Positions 1-6,194 of a DNA stretch of 8,150 nt are shown here, one piece after another. Where the stretch lies: assembly GCA_902373595.1 (NCBI GenBank), contig CABKMX010000039.1, positions 1-8,150 on the forward strand, given 5' to 3'. Both the position numbers and the translations under genes were made by a program. The notes beneath the pieces are model-generated. The model had not been told where the DNA came from. It was given only the letters and a program-made list of their open reading frames with translations, and searched no databases. Numbering within the stretch: position 1 is the first letter of the stretch; every line of letters starts with the position of its first letter. Source of the stretch: an uncultured Christensenellaceae bacterium (GTDB taxonomy: Bacteria > Bacillota > Clostridia > Christensenellales > UBA3700).

Positions 1-25
1 GCCGCTCCTTTGAGTTGAATTTGAC

Positions 26-48
26 GGACGCCCGACGGCGTCCTTTTT
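26..48 (+). terminator. Intrinsic terminator, plus-strand orientation
   Basis: A 7-bp perfect stem GGACGCC (26-32) / GGCGTCC (37-43) with a CGAC loop is followed directly by five T residues (44-48) on the plus strand. The T-run is on the plus side only, so it reads best as the terminator of a rightward gene that ends left of the window. The hairpin starts only 9 bases past the ATPase stop codon, so it may also end the leftward ABC operon, but the minus strand has no U-run after it. Confidence 0.6.
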
Positions 49-52
49 GACG

Positions 53-1345
53 TCAGAGGATCTTGGACAAGAACTCTTTGAGTCTGTCGTTTTTGGGGTC
101 GCCGAACAGTTCGGCGGGCGGCGCGTCCTCTTTGATCAGTCCGTCGTCGACGAACAGCACGCGCGTCGCGACCTCTTTGGCGAAGTTCATCTCGTGGGTG
201 ACGATGACCATCGTCATGCCCTCGTCGGCAAGCTCCTTGATGACTTCGAGCACTTCGCCGACCATCTCGGGGTCGAGCGCGGAAGTCGGCTCGTCGAACA
301 GCATCACGCGCGGATTCATCGCGAGCGAACGGACGATCGCGATACGCTGCTTTTGTCCGCCGGACAGCGTGGACGGGAAGACGTCCGCCTTGTCGAGCAG
401 CCCGACGCGCGCCAAGAGTCGCTTGGCGTTGGTCTTGGCGTTCTCGATGATCTCCAGCTTGTCGGGCAGGGCGGCGAGCTGCTCGGTCACGTCCTCGTGC
501 TTGAACAGCTTGCGTTTGAGCAGCTCTTTGCGCTTTGTCGCGAGGTCTTTGAGCCCCAGCGAAACGGGCGCGAGAGTGATGTTCTCGGTCACGGTCAGGT
601 TGTTGAACAGGTTGAAGTGCTGGAACACCATGCCCATGTTGCGGCGGTGTTCGTCGATGACCGCGTTGGTCTTGCGCATTGCCGCGTTGTGCGCCTTTTT
701 CGCCGTTGCGTATTCGGCTTTGGCTTGCGTCAAGGCTTCGTTGAGCCGTTGCAGTTCCGCCGCGTCGACGCTCTTTTTCGCCTCCGCTTTCTTTTGCTTG
801 ATCTTGGCGTTGACCGCAGAGAGCCGTGCTTTGAGTTCGGCGACGACCGCCGTCGCCTTTTCGTGCGCGGCGACCGCGTCTTGAACGTCTTCTTCGGTGA
901 CGCCGCCCGACTTCTTGGCGAGTTTGATTGCGGCGAGCTTTGCCTTGGTCGCGGCGTCTTTGAGTTCGGCATGAGCGTGCGAAAGTTCTTCTTTGAGCGC
1001 CGCCGCTTCCTCTTGGTGCGCCTTGACCTCGGGAGAGGCTTCGCCCGACTTCAACGCCTTGATCTGCGCCTTGATCGCGTCCAAAACGTCCTTTTTGGCT
1101 TGCATGTCGCTTTGGAAGAGCACCGCTCCGTCCACCGTGACGACGCCCCCGGACGGCAGTTCGAGCAGGTTGAGGCAGCGCAGGAACGTGCTCTTGCCGC
1201 TGCCCGAAGGACCGATGACCGCGACCTTTTCGCCGACGCGGATGTCGCAGTCTATGCCTTTGAGAACATCTTTGCTCCCGAAGCGCTTGGTCAGCCCGCG
1301 GGTGGAGATGAGGACGGGGTTTTGTTGAATGATCTTTTCGCTCAT
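53..1345 (-). CDS. Amino acid ABC transporter ATPase with coiled-coil insertion
   Basis: This is the nucleotide-binding subunit of a polar amino acid importer (GlnQ/HisP type); it hydrolyses ATP on the cytoplasmic face to drive the permease encoded just upstream. Visible motifs are Walker [10 protein letters not shown] (residues 45-53), Q-loop VFQHFNLF (Q242), signature LSGGQ (327-331), Walker B VMLFDEP (catalytic E352) and switch H384. All catalytic parts are intact. It is 430 residues against about 240-250 for the family. The excess is mainly at about 78-234, a Lys/Ala/Glu-rich helical segment between Walker A and the Q-loop, with a second extra segment at about 273-309 before the signature. 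The ATG overlaps the permease stop (ATGA). An AGGAGGAG ribosome binding site lies at 1355-1362 inside the permease gene. The substrate cannot be read from the sequence. Core function is secure; the inserts' role is unknown. Confidence 0.95.
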   Translation of the reverse strand: MSEKIIQQNPVLISTRGLTKRFGSKDVLKGIDCDIRVGEKVAVIGPSGSGKSTFLRCLNLLELPSGGVVTVDGAVLFQSDMQAKKDVLDAIKAQIKALKSGEASPEVKAHQEEAAALKEELSHAHAELKDAATKAKLAAIKLAKKSGGVTEEDVQDAVAAHEKATAVVAELKARLSAVNAKIKQKKAEAKKSVDAAELQRLNEALTQAKAEYATAKKAHNAAMRKTNAVIDEHRRNMGMVFQHFNLFNNLTVTENITLAPVSLGLKDLATKRKELLKRKLFKHEDVTEQLAALPDKLEIIENAKTNAKRLLARVGLLDKADVFPSTLSGGQKQRIAIVRSLAMNPRVMLFDEPTSALDPEMVGEVLEVIKELADEGMTMVIVTHEMNFAKEVATRVLFVDDGLIKEDAPPAELFGDPKNDRLKEFLSKIL

Positions 1346-2037
1346 CTTGCGTCGCTCCTCCTAAGACGTTTTTCGAGTTTGTTGAGGCACAGCGTCATGA
1401 TCAGCACGGTGACGAAGTAGACGACCGCCGCGAAGATGTACGGAGTGATGACGTTGTACGTCCTGTTGACGATGCCTCTGATTGCGGTGAAGAACTCGGA
1501 TACGCCGATGACCAGCGCGATAGACGTGTCTTTGACCAGTGTGATCGCTTCGTTGCCGAGCGGGGGAATGATGTTCTTTGCCGCCTGCGGCAGTACGACG
1601 GACATCATTGTTTTGCCGTAGCTCAGACCGAGCGCCCGTCCCGCCTCCATCTGTCCTTTGTCGATGCTGAGGATGCCCGAGCGGATGATCTCCGCGACAT
1701 AGGCGGCGGAATTAAGACCGAAACCGACCACCGAGATGATGTACGGAGTGAGCGACGCCGAAAAGAAGGTGACGCCGGCGAAGATTATGAAATAGAAGAT
1801 GAACAGCTGCACGGTGAGCGGCGTACCGCGGAAGACCGCGAGATAGACGGACGAGAACTTGTCCAGGATCTTTGCGACGATGTTTGTCTTGGGGATGACT
1901 TTACAGATTGCGAGCAGCGTGCCCAGCACAACGCCGATCAGCAATGCGCCGACGGCGATGAACAGCGTCCAGCCGTACGCTTCGCCCAATGTCGCGAGCG
2001 CGTTTTTGTTGAAGATGATGGAAAAGTCGAATTGCAT
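1342..2037 (-). CDS. Polar amino acid ABC transporter permease
   Basis: This is the inner-membrane subunit of the amino acid importer, in the HisM/GlnP family, 231 residues, a normal length. Hydrophobic segments occur at about 22-45, 74-93, 98-116, 170-188 and 198-217. The family motif [11 protein letters not shown] is at 69-79. The cytoplasmic coupling loop (EAA motif) is EAGRALGLS...[15 protein letters not shown] at about 131-163; this is where the ATPase docks. The start follows GAGGG with a short 3-nt gap to the ATG at 2037, so initiation may be weaker than for the binding protein. It sits second in the operon, 77 bases after the binding protein and overlapping the ATPase by 4 bases. With a single permease gene the transporter is presumably a homodimer in the membrane (inference). 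Confidence 0.96.
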   Translation of the reverse strand: MQFDFSIIFNKNALATLGEAYGWTLFIAVGALLIGVVLGTLLAICKVIPKTNIVAKILDKFSSVYLAVFRGTPLTVQLFIFYFIIFAGVTFFSASLTPYIISVVGFGLNSAAYVAEIIRSGILSIDKGQMEAGRALGLSYGKTMMSVVLPQAAKNIIPPLGNEAITLVKDTSIALVIGVSEFFTAIRGIVNRTYNVITPYIFAAVVYFVTVLIMTLCLNKLEKRLRRSDAR

Positions 2038-2050
2038 ATTCCCTCAATGC

Positions 2051-2084
2051 CGAGACAAGCCGGAGAGACCTCCGGCTTGTCTCG
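2051..2084 (-). promoter_or_regulatory. 15-bp intergenic hairpin in ABC operon mRNA
   Basis: Perfect inverted repeat: arm 2051-2065 and arm 2070-2084, 15 bp with a 4-base loop, in the 77-base gap between binding protein and permease. On the transcribed (minus) strand no U-run follows, so it is not a classic terminator. Such stems in binding-protein operons are known to protect the upstream mRNA from 3' decay and so raise binding protein over permease; that role here is inferred. The base of the stem is only a few bases from the permease ribosome binding site. Confidence 0.75.
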
Positions 2085-2114
2085 TATGTTTTGATCGATG
2101 AGTAGGGGACGGAG

Positions 2115-2939
2115 TTATGCTTCGCCGAAGTATTTTTCGGTGATCTTGTCCCAGGTGCCGTTAGCTTTGAGAGTGTCGATCGCTTCGTTGATCCACGCCT
2201 GCAATTCGGCGTTGCCCTCGGCGACGGCGAAAGCGTACTCGTCGTCGAAGACGGACTTTTCGAGGATCTTGACTGCGCCGCCCATTTTTGCGACGATCGC
2301 TTCGGCGGGCATCTTGTCGAGGATGACCGCGTCGGACTTGCCCTGTATGAGATTCTGAACCGCCAAGAAGCCGCTTTCTTGCTTGTCAACCGAGGCAGGT
2401 CTGCCGAGGATGAAGCCGCCTTCGCCGTCCGAAGCCCAGTCGGGATCGAGCTCTGCAAGATCGGCTCCGACCGTACCGCGCTGAGCGCCGACGATCTTGC
2501 CTTCGAGGTCGAAAGCGTCCTGAATGTCGGTGTTGTCGCTCTTGACGATGATCATCTGCGAGCTGTTGAACACTCCTTTGGAAAAGTCGACGGTCTCGTC
2601 GCGCTTCTCGCTGTAAGAGATGCCCGCCATACCGATGTCGGCGGTGCCGGACGCCACTGCGGCGAGGACGGAGTCGAACTGCATATGTCTGATGTCGATC
2701 TTGACGCCGAGCAGATCGGCGAACGCCCTGGCGATGTCCATATCCCAGCCGATGTACGAGCCGTCTTCGGCGGTGTATTCGAAAGGTTCGAACTCCGCGT
2801 TGGTCGCGATGATCAGAACGCCCGCCTCTTTGATCTCGTCGGGAGTTTTGCCGGAGGTGCCGCCGCAGCCTGACAGACAGAGAGCGAGGCTGGCGACGAT
2901 AAGCAGGGTTGCTACGATAACGATAGATGTCTTTTTCAT
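2115..2939 (-). CDS. Amino acid ABC transporter substrate-binding lipoprotein
   Basis: This is the extracellular solute-binding protein (SBP_bac_3 family) that captures the amino acid and delivers it to the permease. A lipoprotein signal peptide is clear: MKK, a hydrophobic core, then lipobox LSGC with the lipidated Cys at residue 25. Family landmarks follow: ATNAEFEPFEY (45-55), GWDMDIARAFA (64-74), ADIGMAGISYSEKR (100-113, whose Arg normally binds the ligand carboxylate), QRGTVG (153-158), AVILDKMPAE (204-213, whose Asp normally contacts the ligand amino group) and the C-terminal GTWDKITEKYFG. At 274 residues it is of normal length. The start has a GAGGAG site (around 2947-2952) 7 bases upstream. 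It is the first gene of the operon, directly behind the promoter at 2973-3001. The exact amino acid is not determinable by eye. Confidence 0.96.
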   Translation of the reverse strand: MKKTSIVIVATLLIVASLALCLSGCGGTSGKTPDEIKEAGVLIIATNAEFEPFEYTAEDGSYIGWDMDIARAFADLLGVKIDIRHMQFDSVLAAVASGTADIGMAGISYSEKRDETVDFSKGVFNSSQMIIVKSDNTDIQDAFDLEGKIVGAQRGTVGADLAELDPDWASDGEGGFILGRPASVDKQESGFLAVQNLIQGKSDAVILDKMPAEAIVAKMGGAVKILEKSVFDDEYAFAVAEGNAELQAWINEAIDTLKANGTWDKITEKYFGEA

Positions 2940-2972
2940 ATCATATCTCCTCTATGGTTTTGATGTGCACTC

Positions 2973-3001
2973 ATTATAATGCGCTCGGAATAATTATGCA
3001 A
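2973..3001 (-). promoter_or_regulatory. Promoter of the amino acid ABC operon
   Basis: On the minus strand a perfect -10 TATAAT (2973-2978) stands 17 bases from a -35-like TTGCAT (2996-3001, 3 of 6 matches). The predicted start, near 2966, gives a 5' leader of about 26 bases holding the ribosome binding site. The weak -35 overlaps a TTATGCA word that recurs upstream, which suggests regulation. Confidence 0.65.
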
Positions 3002-3053
3002 GCGATTTGGTGCAAATGTTCAAAATATTTATGCGTATGCGCGGAAAAGGCGA

Positions 3054-3079
3054 TTTTATGCAAAATTGCGTGCATAAAA
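3054..3079. promoter_or_regulatory. Inverted repeat, candidate operator
   Basis: TTTTATGCA (3054-3062) and TGCATAAAA (3071-3079) form a perfect 9-bp inverted repeat with an 8-base spacer. It lies about 50 bases upstream of the ABC operon -35 and about 20 bases beyond the stop of the DUF4250 gene. The core word TTATGC also occurs at 2994-2999 (on the -35) and 3029-3034. The stem is A/T-rich and no U-run follows on the minus strand, so a protein-binding site fits better than a terminator. The binding protein is unknown. Confidence 0.4.
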
Positions 3080-3097
3080 ACGGCAAAATGAATATTT

Positions 3098-3274
3098 TCA
3101 AACGAATTGATTGGCTTCGGGGTCGTAACGGTAATCGATCGCGGCGAGCGCGGTCTCGACGGCGGACTTGTCCAGCCCCTCGGCGGCGCAAAGTTCGGCA
3201 AGAGAGGGGTAGCGGTCGCGCAAAAGCATGTTGAGAGCGGACAGCATCATTACGGGATCGGAAGGGATGTTCAT
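3098..3274 (-). CDS. DUF4250 domain-containing small protein
   Basis: A 58-residue protein of unknown function that I recognise as DUF4250, from the opening MNIPSDPVMMLSALNMLLRD, the central SLAELCAAEGLDKSAVE and the ending YDPEANQFV. These match the family's usual pattern of an N-terminal NIPxDPxxLLS motif and a helix-turn-helix-like middle, at full family length. An open frame runs on upstream to 3667, but the family starts at this Met and the promoter lies directly before it, so the longer frame is rejected. There is no Shine-Dalgarno sequence: the bases between the -10 box and ATG are only CGACTT, which predicts a leaderless mRNA. It is in the same direction as the ABC operon but separated by 158 bases that hold the operon's own promoter, so it is probably a single-gene unit. 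Function is not known. Confidence 0.82.
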   Translation of the reverse strand: MNIPSDPVMMLSALNMLLRDRYPSLAELCAAEGLDKSAVETALAAIDYRYDPEANQFV

Positions 3275-3280
3275 AAGTCG

Positions 3281-3309
3281 ATTATAGCACTTTCGCGCGG
3301 CGGACGCAA
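3281..3309 (-). promoter_or_regulatory. DUF4250 promoter, leaderless configuration
   Basis: On the minus strand a perfect -10 TATAAT (3281-3286) and -35-like TTGCGT (3304-3309) are separated by 17 bases. Only six bases separate the -10 from the ATG (3272-3274). With a usual 7-base distance the transcript would begin on the A of the start codon. Confidence 0.6.
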
Positions 3310-3433
3310 GCGGGGAGAGGTGCCGAAAGGCAGGTAAAGCCGCAGGGAAAAACTTGGGAGCCCGCAAGCGCAAAAATGCCGTCCGAGCCGGCGGAGAAGA
3401 GGTATTCGTTCGGCGGTCTTCGGACCTTGTTTT
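3301..3433 (+). other. Gene-free stretch with possible structured RNA
   Basis: The 438 bases between the DUF4250 start and the MFS start hold no convincing gene. On the plus strand this part has nested complementarity: CGGACG (3301-3306) with CGTCCG (3380-3385), GCGGG (3310-3314) with CCCGC (3361-3365), and an inner TGCC-GAAA-GGCA hairpin (3321-3332). Then GGTC-TTCG-GACC (3415-3426) is followed by TTGTTTT, like a short terminator. GNRA and C(UUCG)G loops both read correctly only on the plus strand. I could not assign it to a known riboswitch class, and I see no clear promoter for it. From 3434 to 3647 I see nothing specific. Confidence 0.3.
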
Positions 3434-3647
3434 CGAAGGCGTCATCGCGCTTTTTGCTTGCCGAAAAGTATCGGTGCGATCTTTGAAAAACATAGAATTA
3501 TCAACACGGGCAGGAAAATCATGTTTTTTGCGGAGTGGCGGCGGAGAGGTATGGTTTCGGTAAAAAACACGGCTCGCCGCAGTGCAAAGAGAGGCGCGGC
3601 GGCGAAGAGGAAAGATGAAAATATTCTTGACGATCGGGCGAGGGCGG

Positions 3648-3677
3648 TTGACTTCGCGCTTTGGCATAGGTTAAAAT
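3648..3677 (+). promoter_or_regulatory. Promoter of the MFS gene
   Basis: TTGACT (3648-3653, 5 of 6) and TAAAAT (3672-3677, 5 of 6) are separated by 18 bases. The predicted start near 3684 gives a leader of about 29 bases. That leader contains the 12-base palindrome GGGCGCGCGCCC (3690-3701) and then the ribosome binding site AGAGGTGA (3703-3710). This promoter lies inside the open frame that extends upstream of the MFS gene and supports the start at 3713. Confidence 0.65.
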
Positions 3678-3712
3678 ATTTGCGAAAAAGGGCGCGCGCC
3701 CGAGAGGTGAAG

Positions 3713-4891
3713 ATGTACACTTTTTTGCTTGCTTTGATATACTTGGCTTTCATCAGCCTCGGACTGCCCGACTCGCTGCTCGGCTCGGGCTGGCCCGTGA
3801 TGCACGTCGAACTGGGGGTGCCCGTCTCGTACATGGGCATCGTGACGATGGTCGTCTCGGGCGGCACGATCGTGTCGAGCCTGCTGTCGGACAGGTTGAC
3901 GCGCAGGTTGGGCACCAAATGGGTGACCGTGGTCAGCGTGTTTTTGACCGCGGCGGCATTGATAGGTTTTTCGTTTACGGACCGCTTTTGGATGATGATC
4001 GTCTTTGCGATCCCGTACGGGCTCGGCGCGGGTGCGATCGACGCCGCGCTCAACAACTATGTCGCCGTGCACTATGCGTCCAAGCACATGAGCTGGCTGC
4101 ATTGCTTTTGGGGAGTGGGGACGATCGTCAGTCCGTTCGTGATGAGCAAGGCGCTGGCATCTTCGGGGTGGAACTCGGGCTTTTTGATCGTCGGCGTCGT
4201 GCAGGCGGCGATAGGGGTGATCCTGCTCGCGACCGTGCCGGTGTGGAAGGTCAACAAGAGGGCGGAGGAAGACGTCCCTCAAAAGCGCATCGGCACCGTC
4301 GGCGCGCTCAAACTCAAAGGTGTGCCGTTTTTGCTGATCGCGTTCTTTGCCTATTGCGCCGGCGAGGCGACGGTGATGGGCTGGGCGAGCACATACTTTG
4401 TTCAAGTCAAGGCTCTGGACGCCGAAAAGGCGGCGCAGCTGGCGTCGCTGTTCTACATAGGCATGACGGCGGGGCGGCTGGCGTCGGGTTTTGTCACCGA
4501 GAGGCTGGGCGACCGCAAGATGATCGCCATAGGCGCGTCGGTGCTCGCTGTGGGCGTAGTCTTGGTGGCGATCCCGGCAGACAATGTCGCGCTCGCGATC
4601 GCAGGATTTTTGATCATAGGTCTTGGATGCGCGCCGATATACCCGTGCATGATACACTCCACGCCCGGCAACTTCGGGCATGAGAACTCGGGCGCGATCA
4701 TAGGGCTTCAAATGGCGTTCGCGTATTGCGGCTCGACGTTCATGCCGCCGCTGTTTGGTGCGATCGGCGGCAAGGTGGGATTCGGCTTTATGCCGTGGTA
4801 TCTGCTCGGGTTCTTTGCGGTGATGATCGTGATGTCCGAATTGATGTTCCGCACCGCGGCGAAGAGGGGCAAAGAGGGGATCGCGGGGTAA
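3713..4891 (+). CDS. MFS transporter
   Basis: This is a 392-residue integral membrane transporter of the major facilitator superfamily with about 12 hydrophobic segments. The first-half loop 2-3 motif is SDRLTRRLGTK (59-69), and its second-half counterpart is GRLASGFVTERLGDRKM (254-270). Other recognisable points are the charged and polar DAALNNYVAVHY (110-121) and SWLHCFWGVGT (127-137), a pattern shared by FucP-like sugar permeases and related MFS proteins. The central cytoplasmic loop is near 180-200 (KVNKRAEEDVPQKR). I chose Met at 3713 because hydrophobic sequence begins there, a promoter and AGAGGTGA site lie just upstream, and the 85 residues of upstream open frame are Arg/Lys-rich and unlike any transporter. 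The gene is monocistronic and convergent with the DUF1508 gene. The substrate is unknown; a sugar or other small solute is only a guess from family resemblance. Confidence 0.9.
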   Translation: MYTFLLALIYLAFISLGLPDSLLGSGWPVMHVELGVPVSYMGIVTMVVSGGTIVSSLLSDRLTRRLGTKWVTVVSVFLTAAALIGFSFTDRFWMMIVFAIPYGLGAGAIDAALNNYVAVHYASKHMSWLHCFWGVGTIVSPFVMSKALASSGWNSGFLIVGVVQAAIGVILLATVPVWKVNKRAEEDVPQKRIGTVGALKLKGVPFLLIAFFAYCAGEATVMGWASTYFVQVKALDAEKAAQLASLFYIGMTAGRLASGFVTERLGDRKMIAIGASVLAVGVVLVAIPADNVALAIAGFLIIGLGCAPIYPCMIHSTPGNFGHENSGAIIGLQMAFAYCGSTFMPPLFGAIGGKVGFGFMPWYLLGFFAVMIVMSELMFRTAAKRGKEGIAG

Positions 4892-4920
4892 GTTCGAAGA
4901 CCGACTTTGCAGCGAACGCG

Positions 4921-4967
4921 TCATAAAAAGAGCGAAAAAGCGGCGCTCCGTGAAAGCGGAGCGCCGC
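4921..4967. terminator. Shared terminator between convergent genes
   Basis: An 11-bp perfect stem GCGGCGCTCCG (4940-4950) / CGGAGCGCCGC (4957-4967) with a 6-base loop lies in the 93-base gap. Read leftward, it is followed by TTTTTCGCTCTTTTT, a good U-rich tail for the DUF1508 gene that stops at 4985. Read rightward, the tail is GATTTGTCTT, weaker, but it may also end the MFS transcript. Confidence 0.8.
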
Positions 4968-4984
4968 GATTTGTCTTGTCGAGA

Positions 4985-6037
4985 TCAGACGTTGACGGTC
5001 GTGTCTTCGAGAGTGTTGGAGTTCTCGGCAAAGTACTTGACCGAGTTGACCGCGCTCTCCGCCGCCTCTTTGGACTTGTAGCCCTCGCCGACACCGTACA
5101 GCGTCACGCCGTCCGGCTTGAACAGCTTGTAGCGGAAGGTGCCGTTCTTCTCGGAGTCGATCGTGTAGGTGCCGTTCTGCAACGTGTTGCGGAACGCCTT
5201 GATGGACTTGCTCTGCGGCTTGCTCTTGTAGTTCTCGCTCTCGTAGAGGATCTGCCCGTTGTTGGCTTTGAGCTGGAACTTGTAGGGACGGTCGGGGTTG
5301 GAATCGTCCTTGACAATCACATATTTGCCTCTTGCGCCGCCGGTCTCGGGAAGATCGAACAAGACCGTGACGTTGGAGGGCTGTTTGGGCTGAGGCGCGG
5401 CGGCAGGGTCCGCCTTCTTTCTGACGGGCGGAACGCGCTTGGGCTTGACGGGCGCGACGACGACAGCCTCGGGCTGAGGCGCGGCGGCAGCCTCTTGAGC
5501 GGGAGCCGGCTGCGGCTCGGGCTGCGGTGCCGGCTGTTGATAGACGGGCTGCTGATAGACCGGTTGCGGCTGCGGCTCGGGCTGCGGTGCCGGCTGCTGA
5601 TAGACCGGTTGTTGATAGACCGGTTGCGGCTGCGGCTCGGGTTGAGGTGCCGGCTGCTGATAGACGGGCTGCGGCTCCGGCTGCGCCTGCTTGGGTTCCT
5701 CTTCGATCTTTTGATCGCCGACGGAAGAATCTTCGGGCAGGGTGGAGAGGTTGACCTCTTCGTTTTCGCCGACCGTCGTCGTGACGTCGGGAATTTCCGC
5801 AACGGGGACGTCCTGAGTCTCGGGCGCCGCCTCTTCGTTGTCGGGGGCGGGCTGAGGCGTCTCCTCGACGATGCGAGTCGCCTTTTTCTTCGCCTTTTTG
5901 GTCCCCGATTTGGAGACCGCGATCAGGACGATGATGCCGATGATGAGCACCGCTGCCGCGATGATGATGAACACATAGGTCGGAAGTCCTCCGATCGAGG
6001 GATCGGTCAATACCGAAGCCAAAAGTTGTGCTGTCAT
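4985..6037 (-). CDS. Membrane-anchored protein with tandem DUF1508 repeats
   Basis: A 350-residue protein of three parts. Residues about 20-41 are one strongly hydrophobic membrane segment, followed by a basic stretch (KKAKKK), which by the positive-inside rule puts the rest in the cytoplasm. Residues about 57-222 are a low-complexity, acidic then Pro/Gln-rich linker with a 20-residue repeat built from PVYQQP and APQPEPQP. The C-terminus carries two DUF1508 (YegP-type) repeats, about 236-288 (GKYVIVKD...FQLKANNGQILYESENYKSK) and 289-339 (GTYTIDSEKNGTFRYKLF...GEGYKSKEAAESAVNSV). DUF1508 proteins are usually short and soluble with just the repeats, and their biochemical role is unsettled. The start is set by a strong AAGGAGAGG site and a promoter at 6076-6104. 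It stands alone, with a terminator downstream. The function is unknown; anchoring of a small binding module at the membrane is inference. Confidence 0.88.
   Translation of the reverse strand: MTAQLLASVLTDPSIGGLPTYVFIIIAAAVLIIGIIVLIAVSKSGTKKAKKKATRIVEETPQPAPDNEEAAPETQDVPVAEIPDVTTTVGENEEVNLSTLPEDSSVGDQKIEEEPKQAQPEPQPVYQQPAPQPEPQPQPVYQQPVYQQPAPQPEPQPQPVYQQPVYQQPAPQPEPQPAPAQEAAAAPQPEAVVVAPVKPKRVPPVRKKADPAAAPQPKQPSNVTVLFDLPETGGARGKYVIVKDDSNPDRPYKFQLKANNGQILYESENYKSKPQSKSIKAFRNTLQNGTYTIDSEKNGTFRYKLFKPDGVTLYGVGEGYKSKEAAESAVNSVKYFAENSNTLEDTTVNV
5507..5677 (-). repeat. 60-bp in-frame tandem repeat (Pro/Gln linker)
   Basis: Two full 60-base units encode the identical 20-residue unit QPVYQQPVYQQPAPQPEPQP (residues 138-157 and 158-177), preceded by a shorter copy that lacks one VYQQP (residues 121-137). 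The DNA copies differ at a few mostly synonymous positions. The period is a multiple of three, so copy-number change would keep the frame. This is coding low-complexity sequence, not CRISPR or an insertion element. Confidence 0.9.
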
Positions 6038-6075
6038 AAGTTCCTCTCCTTCCCGTTATGACCGGGTACAATATC

Positions 6076-6104
6076 AATATATCACAAGATCGCGCGCAAG
6101 TAAA
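6076..6104 (-). promoter_or_regulatory. Promoter of the DUF1508 gene
   Basis: On the minus strand TTTACT (6099-6104, 4 of 6) and TATATT (6076-6081, 5 of 6) are 17 bases apart. The leader is about 30 bases and contains the strong AAGGAGAGG ribosome binding site just before the ATG at 6037. Confidence 0.55.
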
Positions 6105-6194
6105 GATAAAATGTTGATTTTTTGTGACAAATGCGCGCAAAATTTTGCAATCGGCGCGTCTTGCGATCAAAGAACGTCGAAAAAATCGAATATG

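Noticed and set aside
48..55. TGACGTCA palindrome at the ATPase stop codon, also seen at 6206-6213
   Set aside because: At 48-55 it coincides with the stop codon and the terminator T-run. Two 8-base matches in this window are not enough to call a motif.
47..1420. 457-codon plus-strand open frame across the ATPase gene
   Set aside because: It is antisense to a gene with all ABC ATPase motifs. Its protein is Arg/Leu/Asp-rich, with no domain and no ribosome binding site; long antisense frames are expected in G+C-rich, codon-biased DNA.
3311..3350. Glycine, lysine or c-di-AMP riboswitch resemblance (GGGGAGAGGTGCCGAAAGG... AGGTAAA)
   Set aside because: Short words recall these classes, but the matching conserved strands (for example CTCTCAGG for glycine, GTCAGCTAAC for c-di-AMP) are missing and the order does not fit. 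Kept only as an unassigned structured segment.
3275..3667. 131-residue N-terminal extension of DUF4250
   Set aside because: The family begins at the Met at 3274 with NIPxDP, and a perfect -10 box lies directly before that Met.
3458..3712. 85-residue N-terminal extension of the MFS protein
   Set aside because: The extension is Arg/Lys-rich and not transporter-like, and a promoter (3648-3677) and ribosome binding site (3703-3710) lie inside it. The membrane protein clearly begins at 3713.
5507..5677. CRISPR-like periodic repeat
   Set aside because: The period is 60 bases with no unique spacers; it is coding, in frame, and gives a Pro/Gln repeat.
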